Positions 1 to 6,056 of a DNA stretch of 14,605 bases are shown one piece after another. The notes under the pieces were generated by a model. That model was given only the letters and a program-made list of their open reading frames with translations. It was not told the origin of the DNA and did no database searches. Numbering within the stretch: position 1 is the first letter of the stretch; each line of letters begins with the position of its first letter. Source of the stretch: Alphaproteobacteria bacterium. GTDB lineage: Bacteria; Pseudomonadota; Alphaproteobacteria; UBA7887. Where the stretch lies: NCBI GenBank assembly GCA_028289725.1, contig JANQOH010000446.1, positions 1-14,605 on the forward strand, read 5' to 3'. The position numbers were made by a program, and so were the translations under genes.

Positions 1-190
1 CGGTCACCTCAACGCCGCGCGCCTTGCGGTGAAACAGCGGCGTGCCGAAATATTGTTCGAGCGCCTTGACTTGATGGCTGATCGCCGAATGGGTCACATT
101 GAGCTCTTCTCCGGCGCCCCGAAAACTGCCCGTGCGCGCGGCGGCCTCGAAGGCCTTCAGCTGATTGAGCGGGGGGATACGCCGTGCCAT
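1..190 (-). CDS. LysR-family transcriptional regulator, N-terminal part (runs off the window)
   Basis: The 63 visible residues begin MARRIPPLNQLKAFEAAAR and form the winged helix-turn-helix of a LysR-type regulator, with the recognition-helix stretch NVTHSAISHQVKALE at about residues 31-45 and the wing start FGTPLFHRKARG after it. This wording is closest to the GcvA/AmpR-like branch. The effector-binding domain lies outside the window, so no ligand can be named. The ATG at 188-190 has no Shine-Dalgarno sequence. A TTCACA / 17 nt / TAACAT promoter-like pair ends only 6 nt before it, so the mRNA may be leaderless. The gene is divergent from the EamA exporter at 580, an arrangement in which LysR proteins often control the divergent gene; that link is inference. 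Confidence 0.93.
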   Translation of the reverse strand, partial: MARRIPPLNQLKAFEAAARTGSFRGAGEELNVTHSAISHQVKALEQYFGTPLFHRKARGVEVT

Positions 191-208
191 CGCGCGATGT
201 TAGAAAAA

Positions 209-225
209 TTCACATCAGGTGTGAA
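209..225. promoter_or_regulatory. Likely LysR operator (perfect 6-bp dyad)
   Basis: TTCACATCAGGTGTGAA is a perfect inverted repeat, TTCACA-N5-TGTGAA, centred 27 bp upstream of the LysR start codon. Read on the minus strand, one arm (TTCACA) also serves as a -35-like hexamer 17 nt from TAACAT. A bound regulator would therefore cover its own promoter. The size and position fit LysR autoregulation, but the exact T-N11-A spacing is not met (symmetry gives C-N11-G). Confidence 0.5.
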
Positions 226-326
226 GAGCTATCGATTGTCGGACGCACTCCCAATCGGCAGCCTGCAACCATCGAAGCTTCAAGCATAAATTGACCCGCC
301 GTGCGGTTAAGAATGCGAGGGGTTTC

Positions 327-529
327 GTGATCCAAACCTGGCGTATGGCGCCCATACGAATGCGTTTCCAGATGCTCCACTCGGAAAGGCGCACCGATAC
401 TGCAGCCCCCATCAGGTGCGCTTGATATTCCGGAGCGCGAAGAAACGTGACCCAAAGGGCGGCCATCCGCCCCGTGTCCATTGTCCCGGACGGCCGTCGT
501 ATGGGCGCCATATTTCCGGTTTGGATCAC
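327..529. repeat. 203-bp element bounded by 33-bp inverted repeats
   Basis: The arms at 327-359 and 497-529 are inverted copies matching at 29 of 33 positions; the outer 12 bp and inner 15 bp are perfect and the mismatches cluster in the middle. The 137-bp interior is also structured: GCGCACC (389-395) pairs with GGTGCGC (415-421), and GGGCGG (457-462) pairs with CCGCCC (467-472) around a 4-nt loop. No convincing coding frame crosses it and no target-site duplication is evident at the ends. It fills most of the gap between the LysR gene and the exporter. It could be a MITE-like mobile element remnant or a structured non-coding RNA; the sequence alone does not decide. Confidence 0.6.
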
Positions 530-579
530 ACATTTGCCGCATCGCCCATCATCGCACCGGACCGACCGGATGACCGACT

Positions 580-1497
580 TTGAAGACTGACCAACCCACC
601 TGGCTCGTTTTTGCGCCCAGTCTATTTCTGGCGCTTTGGTCAACCGGATATGTCGCAGCGAAGTACGGTCTTGCCTTTGCCGAACCCATGACATTCCTGG
701 CGCTTCGCTTTGGCTGCGTGGTTGCGATCATGGCCGCGCTGTTCGTCGCGTTGCGCCCGCCCTTGCCAAAGACCAGCATGGACTGGGCGCACCTCGCCAT
801 CGTCGGGTTTCTGATCCAGTCGCTCTATTTCGGCATGTGCTACATGTCGTTTACGTCGGGCCTCGCGGTGGGGACTCTCGCGCTCATCCTGTCGCTGCAG
901 CCTATTCTCGTCGGTCTTATTGCCCCGCGATGGGCGGATGAGAGTGTCGGATGGCGCGGTTGGAGCGGCCTCTTTATGGGCCTTCTGGGCGCGGGTGTGG
1001 TCATCGTGGCGCGTTCGGAGATCGAAGTGCCGTCGGCGCTGAGTTTGCTGTATGCGTTTCTCGCCCTTTTCGGCATAACCGCTGGCTCTTTGTGGGAGAA
1101 ACGGTTTGGCGTCTCGCACCACCCGGTGACGTCAAATCTCATTGGATACGCGGCGGGGTTTGTCGGCATCGTGCCCTTCATGCTTCTGCTGGAAACGATG
1201 GAAGTAAACTGGACGTGGGCGTTTGCGGCGTCGCTGGCCTATTTGGTGATCGGCAGTTCGGTCATCGCGGTGGGTTTGCTGCTGGCGATGATCCGTGTCG
1301 GCGAAGTTAGCCGCGTTTCGGCGCTGTTTTACCTCGTGCCGCCCCTTGCGGCATTGATCGCCTGGTTGGTCTTGGACGAGGTCATGCCACCGACGGCGTG
1401 GCTTGGCATGGCGCTGGCCGCGGCCGGGGTCTTTGTCGCGACTCACAAAACGGATTTGCGATCCCGCACGCCCCAACCCAAGCCATCGGCCGATTGA
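580..1497 (+). CDS. EamA/DMT-family inner-membrane transporter
   Basis: The 305-aa protein has about ten hydrophobic segments in two halves, the usual size and design of EamA (RhaT/YdcZ-like) drug/metabolite exporters. The first half opens APSLFLALWSTGYVAAKYG; the second ends with a GEVSRVSALFYLVPPLAALIA signature typical of the last EamA repeat, followed by VLDE and a final membrane helix. The substrate is unknown. The only in-frame start after the stop at 571-573 is TTG at 580, with a poor ribosome site. An ATG at 570 opens a 6-codon frame that would join this gene if one T of the TTT at 579-581 were absent (reading MTDLKTDQP), so the start may be misread. The MFS exporter follows after 100 bp on the same strand and is probably co-transcribed. 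Confidence 0.9.
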   Translation: MKTDQPTWLVFAPSLFLALWSTGYVAAKYGLAFAEPMTFLALRFGCVVAIMAALFVALRPPLPKTSMDWAHLAIVGFLIQSLYFGMCYMSFTSGLAVGTLALILSLQPILVGLIAPRWADESVGWRGWSGLFMGLLGAGVVIVARSEIEVPSALSLLYAFLALFGITAGSLWEKRFGVSHHPVTSNLIGYAAGFVGIVPFMLLLETMEVNWTWAFAASLAYLVIGSSVIAVGLLLAMIRVGEVSRVSALFYLVPPLAALIAWLVLDEVMPPTAWLGMALAAAGVFVATHKTDLRSRTPQPKPSAD

Positions 1498-1597
1498 ATG
1501 GCCGGGGCTTTGTGGATACAACGCGTACGGCAAAACGACCCGTAACGCGGGCGCACCAACTTTCGAGCCACTCCGAAGCGACCGGGTCGATCAAGTC

Positions 1598-2854
1598 ATG
1601 ACGGATATCGACGATACCCGCGCGAAACGGAATGTCGCGGTCCTTGTGGCTGCGCAAGCGATCTTGGGCGCGCAATTGCCGATGACCTTTGTCGTGGGCG
1701 GGCTGGTCGGCAACATGTTATCCGGCAACCCGTGCCTGGCGACATTGCCCCTTTCGCTGACGATCTTCGGCTCGATGACCACCGCGCCATGGCTCTCCCG
1801 GCTGATGCAGCGTCGGGGCCGCCGCTTTGGATTCTATATCGGCGCAATCGGCGGCATCGTGGGGGCGGCGGTTTCCGCGTATGGCCTGTATGTCGGCTCG
1901 TTTGCCATGCTACTTTTTGGATATTATCTCACCGGCATCTACATGTCGGCGCATTGGTTCTACAGATTCGCCGCCACCGATACCGCATCGGAAGCCTTCC
2001 GCCCCAAGGCGATCTCCTATGTCATGGCGGGCGGGTTATTGTCGGCGATCTTCGGGCCTCAGCTCAACAAGCTCGTCTCCGACGTGTCTGTCTGGCCCGT
2101 CATCGGCGACAGCCTTGTTCCGACGCCTTTCATCGGGACTTTTTTTGCTGTTATCGCCTTAAATCTCGTCGGCATGCTGCTGTTCTTGTTTCTCGATCTC
2201 CCGAACGGCAGCAAAAGTACGGAAGCCGAAGGCAATGCGTCCGCCGGCCGAACGCGGATGGACCTTTTGCGCAATCCCACGGTATTGGCCGCGATCATCT
2301 GCGCCATGGTCTCCTATGCGTTGATGAGCCTGGTGATGACGTCGACGCCGTTGGCCGTGGTGGGGTGTGGATTTGGCACCGACAAGGCCAATGACATTGT
2401 GTCCGCGCACATACTGGCCATGTACGGGCCGGCCTTTTTTACCGGCCACCTGATCGCACGTTTTGGCGTGCACCGAATAATGGCTGCGGGTCTGGCGATC
2501 CTTGGGATGGCAAGCATCGTCGCGCTCTCCGGCGTCGCGCTATTCGATTTCTATGCCGCGCTTATCTTGCTCGGGCTTGGCTGGAACTTCGGGTTTATCG
2601 GCGCGACGACCTTGCTTGCCGGCGCCCACACGCCCGACGAGCGCGGGCGCGTGCAGGGACTGAATGATGCGATGGTGTTTGGTTGCGTGACGCTCGCGAG
2701 CCTTGCGTCCGGCGGTTTGATGAATTGCTCCGGCAGCACGCCGGCCGACGGCTGGACCGCCGTCAACTTGGCCATGATCCCGTTCCTGATCCTCGCCGGC
2801 GCGATCCTGATCTGGCTTACGGTAAGGGACCGCCGAAGGATGGCGGCGCGCTGA
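1598..2854 (+). CDS. Major facilitator superfamily (MFS) transporter
   Basis: The 418-aa protein has twelve predicted membrane segments and an MFS loop between helices 2 and 3 (WLSRLMQRRGRRFGF, the GxxxDRxGRR-like position). A second-half counterpart, GHLIARFGVHRIMAAG, marks the duplicated six-helix domain. The cytoplasmic linker near residues 205-230 is hydrophilic (LPNGSKSTEAEGNASAGR), as expected between the two halves. Late motif DERGRVQGLNDAMVFG fits the TM10-11 loop of MFS proteins. The substrate cannot be inferred. ATG at 1598 was chosen because the frame upstream to 1403 overlaps the EamA gene and reads as arginine/proline-rich non-membrane sequence. It probably shares a transcript with the preceding exporter. 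Confidence 0.92.
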   Translation: MTDIDDTRAKRNVAVLVAAQAILGAQLPMTFVVGGLVGNMLSGNPCLATLPLSLTIFGSMTTAPWLSRLMQRRGRRFGFYIGAIGGIVGAAVSAYGLYVGSFAMLLFGYYLTGIYMSAHWFYRFAATDTASEAFRPKAISYVMAGGLLSAIFGPQLNKLVSDVSVWPVIGDSLVPTPFIGTFFAVIALNLVGMLLFLFLDLPNGSKSTEAEGNASAGRTRMDLLRNPTVLAAIICAMVSYALMSLVMTSTPLAVVGCGFGTDKANDIVSAHILAMYGPAFFTGHLIARFGVHRIMAAGLAILGMASIVALSGVALFDFYAALILLGLGWNFGFIGATTLLAGAHTPDERGRVQGLNDAMVFGCVTLASLASGGLMNCSGSTPADGWTAVNLAMIPFLILAGAILIWLTVRDRRRMAAR

Positions 2855-3002
2855 TCTCCGCCTCGCCCAAGCCGAGATTTGCCTTTTCGACTGGCCTTGG
2901 AGAACGGCCTTTATCTGCTCAGCGTGAGGAGGTCACGCTTTGGCGTGAGTTCGCCGTGGCCCCTAGTGCCGGCGAAAGGCCGTCCGGGGTCCTTTGGTCT
3001 AG

Positions 3003-3142
3003 CACCCCCACCCTAACCCTCCCCCATCAAGGGGGAGGGAAATTGGATTGCGTGTGCGGCCTGCTTCGAGATCGGGCGGAGCGCATCTGTCGGAGCTATC
3101 TGAAAGCCCTCCCCCTTGATGGGGGAGGGTTGGGTGGGGGTG
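3003..3142. repeat. Paired palindromic intergenic repeat (two inverted hairpins)
   Basis: Two copies, 3003-3039 and 3107-3142, face each other and differ by one inserted T in 36-37 bp. Each contains a perfect 9-bp stem, CCCTCCCCC/GGGGGAGGG, with a 5-nt loop (3017-3039 and 3107-3129), followed or preceded by a CACCCCCACCC-type tail. The 67 bp between them is not repetitive. This is the form of known alphaproteobacterial REP-like elements. It lies in the 325-bp gap between two convergent genes, where it can act as a transcription block in both directions; no U-tract follows, so termination would not be of the simple intrinsic type. No gene is seen in 2855-3179. Confidence 0.85.
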
Positions 3143-3179
3143 ACGTCGCCGCGGCGATGCTGATCCCGATTGGAACCGA

Positions 3180-3905
3180 CTAAGCCGCCGGGGCGGGACG
3201 GGCGCGTTGGTTGTAGAGGAGTTTGCGGCGGCGGGCTTTTTCTTCGTCCGACAGCTTGGAAAGGTCTTCGCCAAACTCGCTGCCGACGGCCATGCCTTTC
3301 TGAACGGCGGGGCGCGCCGAGAGCTCCTCGAACCACCGTTTGAAATATTGGAACTCGTTAAGATCCTCGCCCTGGCCTTCCCAGTTCACAGTCCACGGAT
3401 AGCAGATCATGTCGGCAATGGTGTATTCGTCACCGGCGATGTAAGGCCGATCGTACAGCCGGTTGTTTAGCACGCCATACATTCGATTGACTTCGTCGCC
3501 GAAGCGGGTCAGCGCGTAGGACTGGTCGCCATACTCGTCGCCCAAGCGCGCGAAATGGCCGCGTTCGCCGCTCTTTGGGCCCTGGTTCGCCATCTGCCAC
3601 ATCAGCCATTGATTGACTTCGTAGCGGCCGCGCAAGTCCTGCGGATAGAACTTCCCGGCCTTCTCGGCGATGTACATCATGATCGCGGCGGATTCGAAAA
3701 TCGCCACAGGCTCGCCACCGTCGGCCGGTTCATGATCGACCATTGCCGGCATGCGGTTGTTCGGGCAGATTTTTAGGAAATCTGGCTCGAACTGATCGCC
3801 GCGGCCGATGTTGCACGGCACCACATTGTACGAAATCCCGCATTCCTCGAGCAGGATGGTGACCTTCTTGCCATTCGGCGTCGGCCAATAGTGCAGATCG
3901 ATCAT
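3180..3905 (-). CDS. Glutathione transferase, YfcG-like (Nu class) disulfide-bond oxidoreductase
   Basis: The 241-aa protein starts MIDLHYWPTPNGKK, matching the N-terminus of E. coli YfcG nearly position for position, including Thr9 and Asn11, which contact glutathione in that class. The thioredoxin-fold domain covers residues 1-85 and carries PNNRMPAMVDH (cis-Pro loop) and FESAAIMMYIAEK (glutathione Glu-Ser motif). The helical C-terminal domain follows with the AGDEYTIADMICYPW motif typical of GST second domains. YfcG-type enzymes act in the cytosol as glutathione-dependent disulfide reductases; that activity here is inferred. ATG at 3905 has GGAG 8 nt upstream; the in-frame ATG at 3941 adds 12 residues with no family match. 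The C-terminal tail is basic and ends in PAPAA. Confidence 0.92.
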   Translation of the reverse strand: MIDLHYWPTPNGKKVTILLEECGISYNVVPCNIGRGDQFEPDFLKICPNNRMPAMVDHEPADGGEPVAIFESAAIMMYIAEKAGKFYPQDLRGRYEVNQWLMWQMANQGPKSGERGHFARLGDEYGDQSYALTRFGDEVNRMYGVLNNRLYDRPYIAGDEYTIADMICYPWTVNWEGQGEDLNEFQYFKRWFEELSARPAVQKGMAVGSEFGEDLSKLSDEEKARRRKLLYNQRARPAPAA

Positions 3906-3959
3906 TGGATTAACTCCAGCGATTTTGCAGGGTTCGCGCAAGGATGAGAGCGGAAACTT

Positions 3960-4054
3960 GTCACCCCGGCCACCGAGCCGGGGTCCAGGGAACCGAGCAA
4001 ATCCGCCGGCAACCCCGCGAACCGCTCTAGACCCCGGATCAAGTCCGGGGTGAC
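3960..4054. repeat. Second paired palindromic repeat (GTCACCCCGG type)
   Basis: Two inverted copies flank a 95-bp block. The left one, from 3960, has the stem ACCCCGGC/GCCGGGGT around CACCGA (3963-3984). The right one, ending at 4054, has ACCCCGGA/TCCGGGGT around TCAAG (4031-4051). Both carry GTCAC outside the stem and GGTCCAG/CTAGACC on the inner side, a pattern recognisable from many alphaproteobacterial genomes. It sits between the DUF1330 gene and the GST gene, both on the minus strand, and is a different family from the repeat at 3003-3142. It may stabilise or end the DUF1330 transcript. Confidence 0.85.
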
Positions 4055-4079
4055 GAAGAAGAGCATCGCAATAGGGCGC

Positions 4080-4385
4080 CTAAAACACCGGTTCCTTGAC
4101 GCCTTCGACGATCATCAGGTTTTTTCGCGTGGTGACCGACTCGCGCAGTTCCTTCCACGGTTGGTAGCCCGGATCATTCATGAAATTGTCGAGCGCTTCG
4201 CGGTTCGGCCATTTGAAGATCAAGAGACGGCTCGGTTTCCAGTCTCCGACCAAGACCTCGAAGTCGCCGCCGCGCACCAGATACTCGCCGCCATGTTTCT
4301 GCACGAATTTGGGCGCGTTCTCGAGATACGCCTTGTATTTTTCGGGGTCATTTATTTCCGCGTCCGCGATCACGTATATCGCCAT
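4080..4385 (-). CDS. DUF1330 family protein
   Basis: The 101-aa protein, MAIYVIADAEINDPEKYKAY at the start, has the full length and ferredoxin-like alpha/beta pattern of DUF1330 (dimeric alpha-beta barrel group). Family marks are the early DPEKYKAYLENAPKFVQKHGGEYLVRGG stretch (split here: DPEKYKAY at 14-21, GGEYLVRGG at 32-40) and the later LLIFKWPNREALDNFMNDPGY region with the usual W/F-P-x-x-E-A. No enzymatic activity is established for the family. A strong GGAGG lies 8 nt before the ATG. It is cytosolic, with no signal peptide or membrane segment. Confidence 0.93.
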   Translation of the reverse strand: MAIYVIADAEINDPEKYKAYLENAPKFVQKHGGEYLVRGGDFEVLVGDWKPSRLLIFKWPNREALDNFMNDPGYQPWKELRESVTTRKNLMIVEGVKEPVF

Positions 4386-4452
4386 TCTATTGTCCTCCCA
4401 TCGGTATTCTGCCGCCAGCCCTGCGCCGACCGTCGACGCGCAGAAAAGATCA

Positions 4453-4471
4453 TTGACACCTGGCGGGTCAA
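4453..4471 (-). promoter_or_regulatory. Possible promoter/operator dyad upstream of the DUF1330 gene
   Basis: TTGAC-N9-GTCAA forms a 5-bp inverted repeat 68 bp upstream of the DUF1330 start. Read on the minus strand the first arm gives TTGACC, a good -35 hexamer, but no convincing -10 lies at 16-18 nt. The site is short enough to be chance. Confidence 0.25.
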
Positions 4472-4511
4472 CCGTAATCGCAGTGTGGGTTTTGCGGCGC
4501 TCGCGGCGGAT

Positions 4512-5180
4512 TTACGACTTCGACAACCAGTGCGGCGTTGTGCTCGCCATTTTGACGCGCCGCCTTGCGTCATTGCCATCGCGTTGTACCTGCCGCGTTC
4601 GGCCCAATCGGCGGGCGACCGTGTTCGGCAGGTCCATGCGCTTGGCGAGCAAGCGCGTCACCGACGTTACGCCGCCGAACGCGCTGATCAATAGATCAAA
4701 GTCGGATTCGTGGATTTCCGCGCCATTGTTGGAAACCAAGCCCTTGACCACCGGCATCTTGCCGGTATCGATCAATGCGTGCGAGACCGGCTTGCTGACT
4801 TGCTCGCGCCGGGCGACGCTGAGCTGATGAAGCGTGCCGTTCTGCTTGATAACCCGAATGAGATCGGGATCCGTCAGGGCCTCGGCCTTGCGAATGAATG
4901 GTACGGCAACCGAATCGACATCCTGCGCCAACCGCCGGGCGATCGCCGGTGGCAGATGTTCGTTCGCGACGGCAAACTCCGCCAGAACTTTGCGGACGGC
5001 GATTTCGGGGTCTTGCGCGAGGCTTTCGGCGAGGCGCGCGAGAAGCAGCCCCTCATCACCCACAAAGGTCGCATCGGTAAACGCGCCACCGAGCCACGTC
5101 GCCACGCGTTCGCGCTGGTCCGGGGGCGCCGCTTCTAGCAAACGGATGATGCGGCCGACGGCGGCGTCGGTATCATCCAT
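4512..5180 (-). CDS. DUF2336 domain protein, C-terminus possibly frameshifted
   Basis: The 222-aa protein is built of HEAT-like helical pairs. Residues 49-170 carry the DUF2336 pattern: LAQDPEIAVRKVLAEFA, then LPPAIARRLAQDVDSVAVPFI, and SDPDLIRVIK/HQLSVARRE-like helices. DUF2336 proteins are mostly alphaproteobacterial and have no proven biochemical role. The domain reads well up to DLPNTVARRL (183-192); the last 30 residues are arginine-rich and unlike a helix pair. Removing one G of GGG and later one A of AAAA after that point would give a less arginine-rich tail (continuing AERGRYNAMAM and then ALVVEVVNPP), so two frameshifts are possible. An in-frame TGA just upstream leaves ATG 5180 as the only start. 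The protein is also shorter than many family members. Confidence 0.8.
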   Translation of the reverse strand: MDDTDAAVGRIIRLLEAAPPDQRERVATWLGGAFTDATFVGDEGLLLARLAESLAQDPEIAVRKVLAEFAVANEHLPPAIARRLAQDVDSVAVPFIRKAEALTDPDLIRVIKQNGTLHQLSVARREQVSKPVSHALIDTGKMPVVKGLVSNNGAEIHESDFDLLISAFGGVTSVTRLLAKRMDLPNTVARRLGRTRQVQRDGNDARRRVKMASTTPHWLSKS

Positions 5181-5299
5181 AACGCGGCCTTTGTGGTGCG
5201 TGAGAAGGGCTCAACGGTCGCGCAAGCTCCAAGCATGACGCCCGCGCCGGCGCGGCGTTGGGCCGGCCGGTCTGGGTCTCACAGTAGCGTTCAGAGTAG

Positions 5300-5318
5300 A
5301 AAAAGCCCGGTTAAGGCT
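5300..5318 (-). terminator. Weak possible terminator after the 168-aa gene
   Basis: On the minus strand AGCC and GGCT can pair around a 7-nt loop, directly followed by five T. The stem is only 4 bp, so termination would be weak. The same bases overlap a TTAA-N7-TTAC sequence (5311-5325) that resembles the CtrA-type boxes found further right, which is a competing explanation. Confidence 0.3.
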
Positions 5319-5353
5319 AAGTTACCGCGCCGCGGGCCGCGCGGATGGTTCGC

Positions 5354-5860
5354 TTAGGCGAAGCCGATGACGCGCGCCCGTTGGTCAAGATAACGGCGAT
5401 ATTCCTCGTTGAGATCGCGCCGAAATTTGGTGTCGAACTCGCGCACCTCTGCCTCCAAGGCCTTGCGCAAGCGGCGCACTCGGCCGGCCGCGCCGCACTG
5501 TCGCGCATCCTTCTCGAATGTGCGCGCGAGGCCGGTGAGCTTCCAGTAATACCGGTTCTCAAGCGTCGTCATTTCGCTTTCGTGGGCGGCTTGGATGTAG
5601 GCAAGTTCGCGCCGCGCATCGCGCGATAGGTACTCGGTATCAAGAGAGGCGCGCCCGCTTGCCCGGCGACACCGCAAAGTGTCGGCTTTCGCCCTTGCCG
5701 CTTCCGCCGTCAGATAAATTGATTGATAAAGGGTTTGGTTGATGGCGCGTTCAAGTGCCACTTCATCAAATTCGGCGTATGTCGGTGCGCCGCGCGCGTA
5801 CAGAAACGCGCCCAATAGACCTGAAACTTTCGATCTGTACGATGCCTCGAAAAGTGTCAT
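5354..5860 (-). CDS. Uncharacterised 168-aa helical protein
   Basis: Not recognised. The 168-aa product is soluble, almost entirely helical by composition and rich in Arg, Glu and Ala, with likely coiled-coil stretches at about 85-110 (RRELAYIQAAHESEMTTLEN) and 128-160 (RLRKALEAEVREFDTKFRRD). Tyr is frequent. There is no signal peptide, membrane segment or catalytic motif. GGAGG lies 5 nt before the ATG at 5860, giving a well supported start. It diverges from the TPR-SGNH gene, sharing the 196-bp region with the CtrA-like box, and precedes the DUF2336 gene on the same strand by 173 bp. A structural or adaptor role is possible but nothing in the sequence proves it. Confidence 0.75.
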   Translation of the reverse strand: MTLFEASYRSKVSGLLGAFLYARGAPTYAEFDEVALERAINQTLYQSIYLTAEAARAKADTLRCRRASGRASLDTEYLSRDARRELAYIQAAHESEMTTLENRYYWKLTGLARTFEKDARQCGAAGRVRRLRKALEAEVREFDTKFRRDLNEEYRRYLDQRARVIGFA

Positions 5861-5972
5861 GACATCCTCCGCAGAGCTTCCATGCGAAAACTATGGACAT
5901 AGCTTGCGCGACGCCTTCTGAACCGCACCTGAACGAGACGCGTCGAGAACGATTTGGCGGGGTTTTCGCACG

Positions 5973-6002
5973 TTAAGGCAAGTTTTACGCTTTGCGCCTA
6001 TC
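5973..6002 (+). promoter_or_regulatory. CtrA-like box and -10 element, promoter of the TPR-SGNH gene
   Basis: TTAA-N7-TTTA at 5973-5987 fits the CtrA consensus TTAA-N7-TTAA with one mismatch. CTATC at 5998-6002 sits where a -10 would be, placing the box over the -35 region, as in CtrA-activated promoters, with a transcript start near 6009 and a 48-nt leader. The same 22-bp core with the same spacing to CTATC recurs at 7446-7475 in front of the ParA-PilZ gene (21 of 22 bases equal). CtrA itself is not in the window. Confidence 0.55.
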
Positions 6003-6056
6003 GGTTGTGTGATAGTTCGCGGACCGAATCCGCGACGGTTTCGGTGAGGAATTGAC

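Noticed and set aside
215..694. 159-codon minus-strand frame across the LysR-EamA gap
   Set aside because: It covers the inverted-repeat element and the start of the EamA gene; its apparent pattern comes from the inverted arms and GC-rich composition.
1403..1597. 65-residue N-terminal extension of the MFS transporter
   Set aside because: It overlaps the end of the EamA gene and reads as Arg/Pro-rich sequence unlike MFS N-termini; ATG 1598 gives a normal length.
3003..3142. CRISPR-like reading of the CCCTCCCCC repeats
   Set aside because: Only two copies, in inverted and not direct orientation, with self-pairing stems; this is a REP-type pair.
3906..3941. 12-residue extension of the GST
   Set aside because: YfcG-like proteins begin at MIDL, and GGAG is correctly spaced before ATG 3905.
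4180..4827. 215-codon plus-strand frame
   Set aside because: Antisense to the DUF1330 and DUF2336 genes, with shadow-frame composition (Ser/Arg-rich).
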